From a virus: a DNA stretch of 31,792 bases. Position numbers and translations under genes: made by a program. This document shows, in pieces, positions 24,215 to 31,509 of the stretch (the stretch's first letter is position 1; each line of letters opens with the position of its first letter). Under the pieces are notes generated by a model. That model was not told the DNA's origin. It searched no databases and saw nothing but the letters and a program-made list of their open reading frames with translations. The DNA lies in IMG/VR virus record IMGVR_UViG_3300021964_000295, positions 1-31,792 of that record. The stretch is one strand, 5' to 3'.

Positions 24215-24236
24215 TAATTGTTACCTTGTTTTGTAA

Positions 24237-24244
24237 TATTTATA
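24237..24244 (-). promoter_or_regulatory. T4-type late promoter TATAAATA
   Basis: Perfect octamer on the minus strand, 22 bases before the start codon of the 290-residue gene, immediately after the stop of the gp7-like gene. Confidence 0.78.
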
Positions 24245-24246
24245 TC

Positions 24247-27126
24247 TTATCCTTCATCAAATCTTAAAGTATTTGAATCAAAAGTATCGACATTTGAGTC
24301 AAAAGTATCTATTTCATTTATTCTAATAACCTCAGTAGGAATTGCTACAAAAGTTTTTAAATTATCATGGTCTGAATCACCGTAATCTTCTATCGTAAAT
24401 CTTTCACCATTCAGTGAATTATTAAGACCAGTAACTCTATGTTCAGCCCAAGCAGCCATTGTCATCGCTTGTACAGACGGAGATACACCGTAACCTGGAT
24501 TAGCACTTTCAATAGCACTATATGTTGCTAATGTTTTACCTCCACCATATAAACTATCAAATGGCTTGTTGTATATATTCAACGACTTTAATCTTGGTCC
24601 ACAATAAGCATAACCAAAATTATAATCATTACCTCTAAAGTTAATAGGTATTTCTATAATAGGTAACTTTATTAACATTTTGTGAACTAAAGTTAAGTCA
24701 CGTGTGTTTGGTGTAAAGAAATCATTTGTACTATCATCAAATAATGGATCAACACCTGTTTCTGGATTTACTCTTAATGTCGTTCCATCATCTTCAGTAC
24801 CAAGTCTTCTTCCAAAAATAGTTGTAAACAATGTATTGATGATAGAGAAGATTGGATCATCACTTTCACCAGATACAATGCCATCCACTGGCGATGAAAT
24901 TTGAGCAGATATTTGAGTTTGTAATGTAACTTGTCCTGTAAAATAATAACCAGCAGAGTGCATTGTTTTCTTAAATGAATCTCTCCATTCATTAATAACA
25001 CGACCTATTTTAATTACATAAGAATAATCTTGGTAAATTAAGTTGTCATGTATTCTCATTGTATTTTCAGAAACAAAACCATCCTGATTTACAAAGTCGC
25101 CACTTGTTGTTGCTAAAGCACCTATTGTTGCTGATGATGTTGATTGATCGAATAATTTTATATTTGCTGTTGTACTTGTTGTAGCACCTGTAATCGTAAC
25201 GTCTGTTCCAAATGTTCCTGACGCCTGAGATAACTTTAATAAATTACGTGTGTTATCAAAAAATGAAACAGTAGCAGTGATTGTTGTTGAACCATCAGCA
25301 CCTAAAGCACTTACAGTTTCACCTGTTAAAAAACCAGAACCTGAAATATTTGTTAAAATTAAATTTGTTGGAAGTACAAGTGTAGGAGGTGTTGGCGACT
25401 GTTCAAAATAAGCACCGTATTCAACGACTTTAATAGATTGTACTCGACCTATTTGTGTTCCGTAAGCTAAAACAGAAGCACCTGAACCACCTGATGAATC
25501 TGATACTGTTACAGTTGGTAATGAAATATAACTTGAACCTTCAGATACAATTCTAATATCAGTAATATCACCTGTGCCTGTGCCACTTTCTTGTACAATT
25601 TTATTTCCTGTGTATGGATCGCCCCTTACAGTTTCATTTTCTAAAACAATATGTTCTTCTAAAATATTTTCTATATCTTGTAATAGATATTCTATATTTT
25701 CTTCTTCAGCAGCTAAGTCACTATCTTCCTGAACCAAGTAATTTCCATCTTCTAATATAATACTACCTTCTTCAGTATTGCCTTCTAAAACAAAAGTGTA
25801 TCTTCCATCTTCAGAACTTTCTAATATTACTGATCCACTATTATCTTCTAATAATATATTTGATGCCGTGGCTTCTTCTTGTGTAAAGCCTCCATTAACA
25901 ACGGCTACTTTTGCTCTAGTATTACCACCACCTGTGTTTGTATTATTAAAAATAATATCATCGCCAATTTCATAACCTGTTCCGCCATTTTCAATTACAT
26001 ATGTGTCAATCCCACCCCGACCAACACCGTTTATTTGAATATTAGATGATTCTCCACCTGTTTCTGTGATAGCAACATTATCATTTGCTGAATATAAAGA
26101 ACCATCATTTATAATTGATAACTCAGTAGGAATACCAGTAACTATTGTTTTAATAAACAAATCATCTTCGTCTGTTTTTGTTCCTCTAATTTCTTCACCA
26201 ATTATAAATGTACCGTTTGTAGTTTCTGGATTTAAAATAAATTCTGTTACTAAATTAGCACCTATTTGAAATTTAAAAACGTTTTCAGGTATCGCTGTAG
26301 CACCTGATGTTTGTCCTGTAATTGTACGACCAATTAAATCTGTCGAATCACCTTCACTATCAATTGATCGTAAAATATTTTCTATTCCCCAATTGCCATC
26401 CGATGCTCGTAATATACTTTCTCTAGGATAAGTTGTTTCTGAAGGCTCATCAAATAGTAAATTAAAAAATACTTTATGAGCGTCAGCAGTTCCTTTACCT
26501 TTGTAAAGTGATTTTATATTTTTAATTAATGTTCTTTTGTTAACATTTGAATCTAATTGTTCTGGTAATGTACTTAAAAATTCATTTCTAAATTTTGTTA
26601 AAAAGTTTGAAATAACTTTATCTGGATCTCTAAAGTTTAATAAGTGTTGGATATTTTCTACAGGATTAGGTTTGTAATTATTAATGATACCGCTGGCATT
26701 TGATGATGAACCTAAAACGGTTTCACCAACTATAAATTTGTCTTGTGCTGAAATAAACAAACGACCATTTACTAAATCTTCGCCTAAAATAGTTGCTGTA
26801 GCGTTTGAAGTTTGTCCAGTTATTGTTTCTCCACGTGTAAATTTACCAAATACAGAACTTTCTAATAATATTTTGTCGCCTTCATCTTCTAGTGTTCTTT
26901 CAGAACCTACACGTGTACTATTTAATAATAAAACGTTTTCTTGGTTTGTTTCTGTTTCTAAAAATATACCATCTGTAGTTTGAATAGAAGTAATAGATAA
27001 TTCAGCGGACTCCATAAATGTGTAGTACGCTTTAATAAATTCTAAAAATTTAGGATGTTGCTCTAATACAAAGTCAGGAGCCTGACTATTGATAAGATTG
27101 GATATTTTATCCGTAAACTTTGCCAT
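24247..27126 (-). CDS. 7: Baseplate wedge protein gp7-like (959 aa)
   Basis: The N-terminus (DFVLEQHPKFLEFIKAYYTF, then MESAE) and a helical part at about 155-225 (HLLNFRDPDKVISNFLTKFR, then LIKNIKSLYKGKGTADAHKV) are typical of the marine-phage protein in the gp7 position, the wedge initiator. T4 gp7 is 1032 aa. It contains several 'F..GETI.GQTS.ATA' beads (residues 90-145, 270, 620) and an unusual acidic stretch (about 425-500) full of ILLED/ILEDG-like strands and Glu. The C-terminal third (FKKTMHSAGYYFTGQVTLQT, then GYAYCGPRLKSL) looks globular. Position between gp6 and gp8 supports the call; direct similarity to T4 gp7 is not obvious by eye. ATG 27126 has a poor ribosome site and lies 10 bases after the gp6 stop. 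Confidence 0.72.
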   Translation of the reverse strand: MAKFTDKISNLINSQAPDFVLEQHPKFLEFIKAYYTFMESAELSITSIQTTDGIFLETETNQENVLLLNSTRVGSERTLEDEGDKILLESSVFGKFTRGETITGQTSNATATILGEDLVNGRLFISAQDKFIVGETVLGSSSNASGIINNYKPNPVENIQHLLNFRDPDKVISNFLTKFRNEFLSTLPEQLDSNVNKRTLIKNIKSLYKGKGTADAHKVFFNLLFDEPSETTYPRESILRASDGNWGIENILRSIDSEGDSTDLIGRTITGQTSGATAIPENVFKFQIGANLVTEFILNPETTNGTFIIGEEIRGTKTDEDDLFIKTIVTGIPTELSIINDGSLYSANDNVAITETGGESSNIQINGVGRGGIDTYVIENGGTGYEIGDDIIFNNTNTGGGNTRAKVAVVNGGFTQEEATASNILLEDNSGSVILESSEDGRYTFVLEGNTEEGSIILEDGNYLVQEDSDLAAEEENIEYLLQDIENILEEHIVLENETVRGDPYTGNKIVQESGTGTGDITDIRIVSEGSSYISLPTVTVSDSSGGSGASVLAYGTQIGRVQSIKVVEYGAYFEQSPTPPTLVLPTNLILTNISGSGFLTGETVSALGADGSTTITATVSFFDNTRNLLKLSQASGTFGTDVTITGATTSTTANIKLFDQSTSSATIGALATTSGDFVNQDGFVSENTMRIHDNLIYQDYSYVIKIGRVINEWRDSFKKTMHSAGYYFTGQVTLQTQISAQISSPVDGIVSGESDDPIFSIINTLFTTIFGRRLGTEDDGTTLRVNPETGVDPLFDDSTNDFFTPNTRDLTLVHKMLIKLPIIEIPINFRGNDYNFGYAYCGPRLKSLNIYNKPFDSLYGGGKTLATYSAIESANPGYGVSPSVQAMTMAAWAEHRVTGLNNSLNGERFTIEDYGDSDHDNLKTFVAIPTEVIRINEIDTFDSNVDTFDSNTLRFDEG

Positions 27127-27135
27127 AATTTTTTA

Positions 27136-28998
27136 TTATGTGCTGTAACTAGATGAAGTTGTGTATCCTACTCCAGCATCAGCAGATCCTCCTACAAAAG
27201 TATCAGCAGACACAGTAATGTTTGAATTGGCAGTATCTAATTCTAAAATTTGATTTCTTACTGGTACAATATCATTAGAGTTAGGTTGTACTGTAATTTC
27301 AATTACTGAAGAAGCAGAACCACGGATATTTTCAACACTTGATACATTTAAAGAATTTATAGTCACAAGACCTGTAGCATAATTAATTGTACCTTGTGTA
27401 TTATTAACATATGTTCTAACAGCACCTACTAGATAATATCTTCTAATATTACCAGATCCATCATCATCTAAAAAATAAACATTAGTTGTATCACCTACTA
27501 CTTTAAATCCTGATGATTCTAAAATACCACCTTCGGCTGATCTGTGTCCTGTGTGTGGATTGTAAATAGCATTTCTAAATTCTATATCATATCTTGCTGA
27601 TGTAGCAATTCGTGGTGTAAATGATTTTCTAATTCTAATTGTTGAGATGTTTGATAAAATACTTGTATCAGTAGCATCTATTAAACCAGTAACTTTTGAG
27701 TATCTAAAAATACTATCAAATTTTTGTAAATTATCTGTATTGTAATTATTTAAAGTCGTAATAACATTAGACTTAATTGTATCATCATCTTTTGTAGTTG
27801 CCTTTTCATCATATTTAACATTTGATGTTATTAATATTTTTGTAATTTCAGGATCAATAATTTCTGGTCTTACTGAAGCAACATTATATTTTTTAAGTTG
27901 AGTAACGATACTAGATTTTGTAGCAGCTGTTAAAGTTGAACCTGATAAAGGTAATATTGATATTTTAACTAAACCATATTCTGGACTTTCATCATCTTCG
28001 CCACCCCAAGCACTTACAGATTGTATATTAGGATAAATTTCTCTTACAAGTGTTTCGTAATCAGATGTTGTTACGGCTCTATCTTGTCTAGCATATTGTA
28101 ACGGTGCGTTATATCGAATTGACTCTTTTGATTGTGGTTCTGAACCACCTTGAGCACTTGAAACTGTAGTTAGCGAAACATTTGAAAAAGCACCAATACT
28201 GCCATTTAATGTAAATGAAGAAGCACCATTAGCGTCTGTTTTATTTGTAACAATATATTCTAAATTAACAATGTTACCATCATCTAAAGCAGTTCCGATA
28301 ATTCCGTCACCAAAATAAACTTCAAACTTACCATCTTCTACTTCTTGTACAAAATAAACTTTTGATGTTGAATCTAATTCTAAAATTCCATCTGCTTTTG
28401 TAAATGTTCTTGTTGTTGAATCAGTAGATGAATTTTGTACTGTCACTTTTAAAGTAGAAGTATCAGCACGATTAGTCGGTATTATAAATCTTTGGTCAGG
28501 ATCTGTAGAGTTAGCAGTATATTTAAAAGTTGTTAGTGTTCCTTCGTAAATAGGAATACTTAAAAATCTATAAACACCGTTGACAGGTGTTATTGTGTGA
28601 TCGGCATTTGTAACAAACTGATATGAGATACCATCAATAGAAGTTGTAAACACGGTTCCTTTATCCATTGTGATAGAAGCACCTGTAGCATTATTTACCA
28701 GAATATCAATTGTTGCCGTTGGAGCTTTTGCTGATGTTGGTGTATATCCTAACATCTTGGCAAGTGAAACAATATTTTTTCTTATGTCAGCACTATCTAA
28801 GTACATTTCATTTGCTAACATATTAGCATTGAAGCCTAAGTAGTGTGTGTTGTAAGCTAAGACATCTAATAAAATAGATAAACCTGAACCTTCAAAGTTG
28901 TAATCAGAAAATTCTGGTTGTTTTTGTAAAAAAGTTTTTAGATTACTTTTTATGTTATCAAAATCTAATTCTGAAATATTTAATTTATGATTTGCCAT
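27136..28998 (-). CDS. 6: Baseplate wedge subunit gp6
   Basis: Clear T4 gp6-like protein. Two gp6 copies per wedge form the inner ring that links the six baseplate wedges and widens on contraction. The N-terminus (LNISELDFDNIKSNLKTFLQ, then FEGSGLSILLDVLAYNTHYL and GFNANMLANEMYLDSA, residues 6-70) is diagnostic. LAKMLGYTP..A.AP.A follows at about 80-95, and the baseplate-J-like middle includes SIRYNAPLQYARQDRAVTTS and YETLVREIYPNIQSVSAWGG (about 290-335). Its 620 aa compares with 660 in T4. The start is two bases from the gp25 stop, with a distant AAGG, so it is probably translated from the gp25 message. Confidence 0.93.
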   Translation of the reverse strand: MANHKLNISELDFDNIKSNLKTFLQKQPEFSDYNFEGSGLSILLDVLAYNTHYLGFNANMLANEMYLDSADIRKNIVSLAKMLGYTPTSAKAPTATIDILVNNATGASITMDKGTVFTTSIDGISYQFVTNADHTITPVNGVYRFLSIPIYEGTLTTFKYTANSTDPDQRFIIPTNRADTSTLKVTVQNSSTDSTTRTFTKADGILELDSTSKVYFVQEVEDGKFEVYFGDGIIGTALDDGNIVNLEYIVTNKTDANGASSFTLNGSIGAFSNVSLTTVSSAQGGSEPQSKESIRYNAPLQYARQDRAVTTSDYETLVREIYPNIQSVSAWGGEDDESPEYGLVKISILPLSGSTLTAATKSSIVTQLKKYNVASVRPEIIDPEITKILITSNVKYDEKATTKDDDTIKSNVITTLNNYNTDNLQKFDSIFRYSKVTGLIDATDTSILSNISTIRIRKSFTPRIATSARYDIEFRNAIYNPHTGHRSAEGGILESSGFKVVGDTTNVYFLDDDGSGNIRRYYLVGAVRTYVNNTQGTINYATGLVTINSLNVSSVENIRGSASSVIEITVQPNSNDIVPVRNQILELDTANSNITVSADTFVGGSADAGVGYTTSSSYST

Positions 28999-28999
28999 C

Positions 29000-29425
29000 T
29001 TATCTTAACCTTTGTAAAAAAGTTGTTACAACTATTGGGTCTGGAACTCCTCTAACGTAAAAATAAATTTTTACTTCTAATCTGTTTTTATCATCATCTT
29101 GCTCTAGTGAAATATCATTTAAAGCAACACGTGGTTCAAAGTTTGTAATTACTTCTTCTATTTTTCTTTTTAAAAAAATGCCTGTAATTGGCGTAAAAGG
29201 TTCAAATAATAACTCTCTAACTCCACACCCTATTTCAGGATGAAATGGTCTCTCGTAAAAGTTTGTTTGAACTAAATTACGTACACTTCTTTTTACAGCA
29301 TCTACGTCTTCAATCTTAGAAATATCGTTAGTAACAGGATTTCTTGTAAAATCTAAATCTAAATCTTTAAAAGTCCTGTTTGACCTTTTACTTTTATTAG
29401 TAGATGAAGCATCATAGTTTGCCAT
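29000..29425 (-). CDS. 25: Baseplate wedge subunit gp25 (lysozyme-like GPW/gp25 family)
   Basis: Member of the GPW/gp25 family, the sheath-initiating wedge component. The core FKDLDLDFTRNPVTNDISKI, then VKRSVRNLVQTNFYERPFHP and EIGCGVRELLFEP (residues 19-78), is typical, including the 'ERPF.PE.G' motif. A C-terminal EVKIYFYVRGVPDP strand follows. Length (141 aa) fits T4 gp25 (132 aa). It comes before gp6 as in other T4-like phages. A perfect late promoter is only 8 bases upstream of the ATG and no Shine-Dalgarno-like sequence is visible, so the message may be almost leaderless. No other in-frame Met lies near the N-terminus. Confidence 0.93.
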   Translation of the reverse strand: MANYDASSTNKSKRSNRTFKDLDLDFTRNPVTNDISKIEDVDAVKRSVRNLVQTNFYERPFHPEIGCGVRELLFEPFTPITGIFLKRKIEEVITNFEPRVALNDISLEQDDDKNRLEVKIYFYVRGVPDPIVVTTFLQRLR

Positions 29426-29433
29426 AACAGTAA

Positions 29434-29441
29434 TATTTATA
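29434..29441 (-). promoter_or_regulatory. 25: T4-type late promoter TATAAATA, very close to gp25 start
   Basis: Perfect octamer on the minus strand. The ATG of gp25 lies 8 bases downstream, against 15-35 bases at the other late promoters here. With the usual distance from -10 box to start site, transcription would begin about three bases before the ATG. Confidence 0.65.
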
Positions 29442-29455
29442 ACACATTTTAAATA

Positions 29456-29884
29456 TTATGGAGCAACATAATAATCAGCACTAGGATCTACTGATTGATC
29501 TAAACATACGTTATTTTGCCAATCATAAAAAGAACAGCCACCATTACCAGATATACTATCACTTTCATTATAAGGTACTTGTGATCCCCCGCCACCATTT
29601 GCAAATACATTAATAGATGATGTAGCAGAAGCATTAGGAACCCAACTTCCGTGACCTCCTGTAGCATCTCCTAATCGGTGTACTGCAATTCCATTACAAA
29701 ATACATTTGGTGAACCAGAAGTTGCTGGATCTCCACAACCTGTAGAATCCCCTATTCTTATTAATGCCCTACTGTTTACGTTAACATTAGGAGATCCCCC
29801 TACATAAGTGGTTCTATGAAATGGATTGGGAGTAGGACTAGCGTGTCCAATGTGTGAATCTCCAACTCTTACAATTCCAGGCAT
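29456..29884 (-). CDS. PAAR-domain spike-tip protein (T4 gp5.4-like, 142 aa)
   Basis: PAAR-repeat protein that caps the central spike of the baseplate and helps pierce the host outer membrane. Visible: MPGIVRVGDSHIGHASP at the start; repeated 'GSP.V.VN...' turns (residues 30-37 and 57-64), each with 'R.GD' strands (RIGDSTGCGDP, HRLGDATGGHG); and His12, His14, His69 and His78 plus Cys50 as possible metal ligands. PAAR tips bind one zinc or iron ion. Residues 100-142 form a tail beyond the PAAR fold (GNGGCSFYDWQNNVCLDQSV) with two Cys. It lies upstream of gp25. The start is two bases after the stop of the 59-residue gene, with no good ribosome site, so it is likely coupled. Confidence 0.88.
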   Translation of the reverse strand: MPGIVRVGDSHIGHASPTPNPFHRTTYVGGSPNVNVNSRALIRIGDSTGCGDPATSGSPNVFCNGIAVHRLGDATGGHGSWVPNASATSSINVFANGGGGSQVPYNESDSISGNGGCSFYDWQNNVCLDQSVDPSADYYVAP

Positions 29885-29886
29885 TT

Positions 29887-30066
29887 CTATATACTTTTAA
29901 AAGGAATTGGTCTTCCGTCAGGATATCTTATAATCTCATCATTTACTGATCCTGTCATAATAGCACGACCATTTGAATTATAGTATTTTACTGGTTTTAC
30001 TTCTTCACCATTAAAATATCTTTTACGTTGATCTGAAATTATGCCTCTTTGTTTTATTCCCGCCAT
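29887..30066 (-). CDS. Small conserved-looking basic protein (59 aa)
   Basis: Encodes MAGIKQRGIISDQRKRYFNG, then EEVKPVKYYNSNGRAIMTGS and VNDEIIRYPDGRPIPFKSI: 59 residues, basic, no membrane part. I do not recognise a domain. The tidy context supports a real gene: ATG 30066 with GGAG seven bases upstream inside the previous gene, a one-base gap to that gene, and a two-base gap to the PAAR gene. It may be a baseplate spike or assembly accessory, by context only. Confidence 0.7.
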   Translation of the reverse strand: MAGIKQRGIISDQRKRYFNGEEVKPVKYYNSNGRAIMTGSVNDEIIRYPDGRPIPFKSI

Positions 30067-30067
30067 A

Positions 30068-30229
30068 TTAAGCTCCGTTAAATAAGTTTTCGGGATTTTC
30101 TATCTTTGTTTCGTGTCGGCAGTGTTTACAACACTCAATTTGATACTTATTACCAAATTCATCAACCACATCTTGTAAACAAGTTGTTCCACAATGACAT
30201 TGATGACCACAATTTTGACAAGTTTTCAT
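30068..30229 (-). CDS. Mini zinc-ribbon-like protein (53 aa)
   Basis: Encodes MKTCQNCGHQCHCGTTCLQD, then VVDEFGNKYQIECCKHCRHE and TKIENPENLFNGA. It has eight Cys and four His in 53 residues: CxxC at 4-7, Cys11, Cys13, Cys17, then Cys33-Cys34 and CxxC-like 34-37 followed by His. This pattern predicts binding of one or two zinc ions. An AGAGGGAA ribosome site precedes ATG 30229, and AATAAATA (one mismatch to the late promoter) is 18 bases upstream. It opens the spike/baseplate operon with a one-base gap to the 59-residue gene. It could be a regulator or a structural zinc knuckle; nothing seen decides. Confidence 0.7.
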   Translation of the reverse strand: MKTCQNCGHQCHCGTTCLQDVVDEFGNKYQIECCKHCRHETKIENPENLFNGA

Positions 30230-30247
30230 ATTTCCCTCTTTTTGAAC

Positions 30248-30255
30248 TATTTATT
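30248..30255 (-). promoter_or_regulatory. Candidate late promoter AATAAATA
   Basis: One mismatch to TATAAATA on the minus strand, between the stop of the lipoprotein gene and the ribosome site of the zinc-ribbon gene, 18 bases from the start codon. Spacing matches the perfect sites in the window. Confidence 0.45.
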
Positions 30256-30456
30256 TCAAAATTCACAACTTGTTTGTAAAGCTTTCATTTTATTTACATC
30301 AATTTCTCTATCTGATTCGACTGATTCGGCAATTTCTTCACCAATTTTCTCTAAATCGGGTCTAATTTTACAATTTTCCAGTGTTTTTTGACAAGAAGAA
30401 CAAAATAAGAACAAAAAAGTCAATAAAACACTGAAAAACAAGGGTTTTTTTCTCAT
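30256..30456 (-). CDS. Small predicted lipoprotein (66 aa)
   Basis: From ATG 30456 the protein begins MRKKPLFFSVLLTFLFLFCS, then SCQKTLENCK: a positively charged start, a hydrophobic core of about 15 residues and a lipobox-like end (LFCSSC, lipidated Cys near 21). The mature part is about 45 residues, acidic and helical (LEKIGEEIAESVESDREIDV). I chose this start because AGGAAA lies just before it; a longer frame upstream has no ribosome site and would bury the signal peptide. A secreted phage lipoprotein beside late genes could be an outer spanin or a superinfection-exclusion factor. No partner inner spanin is seen, and the usual Pro-rich spanin body is missing. Confidence 0.6.
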   Translation of the reverse strand: MRKKPLFFSVLLTFLFLFCSSCQKTLENCKIRPDLEKIGEEIAESVESDREIDVNKMKALQTSCEF

Positions 30457-30484
30457 TTTTTCCTGTTTTTTCGGGATTTTTCGC

Positions 30485-30513
30485 TTTACAAAACGAATTT
30501 TTTCCCTTATATT
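30485..30513 (+). promoter_or_regulatory. Sigma70-like promoter of the plus-strand cluster
   Basis: TTTACA at 30485-30490 and TATATT at 30508-30513, spaced 17 bases, one mismatch each to the host consensus. Predicted start near 30520, 27 bases before the first plus-strand gene. It lies in the divergent gap (30457-30546) opposite the late module. Confidence 0.6.
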
Positions 30514-30546
30514 TAGTATGTAATGATTAATAAGAAAGGAAACACT

Positions 30547-30717
30547 ATGAAAGTAAAAGAATGGGCTTATGAAGAAGCCGAAAAAGCTGTTGATGCTATT
30601 ATTGAAAAGTATCAAAACAAAAAAATCAATTATGACCAAGCTGAAAAAGATATTTTAGCTGTTCAAAACGTTGATATGTTAGGTATTGACGAATATAACG
30701 TTTGTGAGGTACTTTAA
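30547..30717 (+). CDS. Small acidic protein, first gene of plus-strand cluster (56 aa)
   Basis: Encodes MKVKEWAYEEAEKAVDAIIE, then KYQNKKINYDQAEKDILAVQ and NVDMLGIDEYNVCEVL. It is probably all-helical (residues 3-42) with an acidic end. ATG 30547 was chosen because AAAGGA lies six bases upstream; the in-frame upstream ATG at 30523 has no ribosome site. Its stop TAA overlaps the next ATG. It is downstream of a sigma70-like promoter, so it is likely early. No known domain; function unknown. Confidence 0.7.
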   Translation: MKVKEWAYEEAEKAVDAIIEKYQNKKINYDQAEKDILAVQNVDMLGIDEYNVCEVL

Positions 30718-30896
30718 TGAGTAGTTTTTTTGGTATAGTAACAATCTTATCTGCTATTTTTGCTGTTGGTGCCATTGAAGATTGTGGTGGTGCTTGTATC
30801 GGTAATGAGAACTGGACAGCATTTTTTATTTGCTTGACAATTATGATTATTTGTGGTATAATGACTATATTAACTATGAACAAGGAAGGACAATAA
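30717..30896 (+). CDS. Small two-helix membrane protein (59 aa)
   Basis: Encodes MSSFFGIVTILSAIFAVGAI, then EDCGGACIGNENWTAFFICL and TIMIICGIMTILTMNKEGQ. Two hydrophobic helices (about 4-20 and 36-53) are joined by a short loop with Cys23, Cys27 and Trp33. It is probably an inner-membrane hairpin. ATG overlaps the previous stop (TAATG), so it is coupled. Its second half contains a perfect sigma70 promoter, which makes the DNA serve two purposes. That overlap also leaves some doubt that the frame is translated. Early phage membrane proteins of this size often affect the host envelope, but nothing specific is visible. Confidence 0.6.
   Translation: MSSFFGIVTILSAIFAVGAIEDCGGACIGNENWTAFFICLTIMIICGIMTILTMNKEGQ
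30834..30862 (+). promoter_or_regulatory. Perfect sigma70 promoter inside a coding region
   Basis: TTGACA at 30834-30839, 17-base spacer, TATAAT at 30857-30862, with TG one base before the -10 box (extended -10). Predicted start near 30869, about 30 bases before the 79-residue gene. It is the closest match to host consensus in the window. Confidence 0.8.
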
Positions 30897-30899
30897 ACT

Positions 30900-31139
30900 A
30901 TGATGATAGAAACATTAAACAAAATGAGTATCACTCAATTAAATGATACAAAGGCTATTATTGATACTCTTATAAAACAAAAAGTAAAAAATGAGATGAA
31001 AGTTGGTACTAAAGTTTTTGTAGTACAAAAAACTAAAAAAACTCCAGGTGTCATTACTAAAATTATGAATAGTAAATGTTTAGTAGACCTTATGGGTAGA
31101 ATTTATAGAGTACCAATGACAATGTTGGAGGTACAATAA
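30900..31139 (+). CDS. Small conserved protein with KOW/SH3-like barrel (79 aa)
   Basis: A helical N-terminus (residues 1-33; LNKMSITQLNDTKAIIDTLI) is followed by a small beta barrel (KVGTKVFVVQKTKKTPGVIT, then KCLVDLMGRIYRVPMTMLEV), like KOW or SH3-type barrels that bind RNA or protein. I recall proteins of this layout in cyanophages, with no proven role. ATG 30900 (a second ATG follows at once) lies about ten bases after GAAGGA. It is directly behind a perfect sigma70 promoter, so early expression is expected. Its stop overlaps the next start. Confidence 0.72.
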   Translation: MMIETLNKMSITQLNDTKAIIDTLIKQKVKNEMKVGTKVFVVQKTKKTPGVITKIMNSKCLVDLMGRIYRVPMTMLEVQ

Positions 31140-31501
31140 TGATAACTGTAACAAAAACTGCTGAAACTTTAAACGAAGGTATCAAAAACTTGATGTCTGG
31201 TGCTAAAGATGATTATGTAAGAATGTCTACCTCTGGTGGCAGAGAACTTACTGGTTATTCTAAAGAACAAGTTGAACAATGGGATATGAAAACAAGAGTT
31301 ACACAAGGTAAAAAATATATTAAGGTTGTACAAGATACTGGTGTTTTTTGTTTTATCGTTAAAGAAGACTTTAAACATTTTAAAAAAGGTGATATATTAA
31401 AAGCTGCTGGTTGGAATGCGCCTGCTTTAAACTCACCAAGAGGAAATGTACTAACAGGTAACTATCCAATTCAATGGACTGGACCTTTATATTTAAAATA
31501 G
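31139..31501 (+). CDS. Conserved hypothetical protein of marine T4-like phages (120 aa)
   Basis: Residues 55-120 (QGKKYIKVVQDTGVFCFIVK, then FKKGDILKAAGWNAPALNSP and GNYPIQWTGPLYLK) form a compact beta-rich domain. I recall 'FKKGDILK.AGW.APA.N..RGN…WTGPLYL' from cyanophage hypothetical proteins. Residues 1-50 are helical. The GGAGG site at 31127-31131, seven bases before ATG, is the best in the window and lies inside the preceding gene. No enzyme motif is seen. Probably an early gene; function unknown. Confidence 0.78.
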   Translation: MITVTKTAETLNEGIKNLMSGAKDDYVRMSTSGGRELTGYSKEQVEQWDMKTRVTQGKKYIKVVQDTGVFCFIVKEDFKHFKKGDILKAAGWNAPALNSPRGNVLTGNYPIQWTGPLYLK

Positions 31502-31509
31502 GAGATATG

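Noticed and set aside
30457-30639. N-terminal extension of the lipoprotein frame up to 30639
   Set aside because: It overlaps the plus-strand 56-residue gene and both promoters, has no ribosome site, and would place the signal peptide in the middle of the protein.
30626-30934. Minus-strand frame of 102 codons
   Set aside because: It is opposite the 56- and 59-residue genes, has no ribosome site, and crosses the perfect plus-strand sigma70 promoter.
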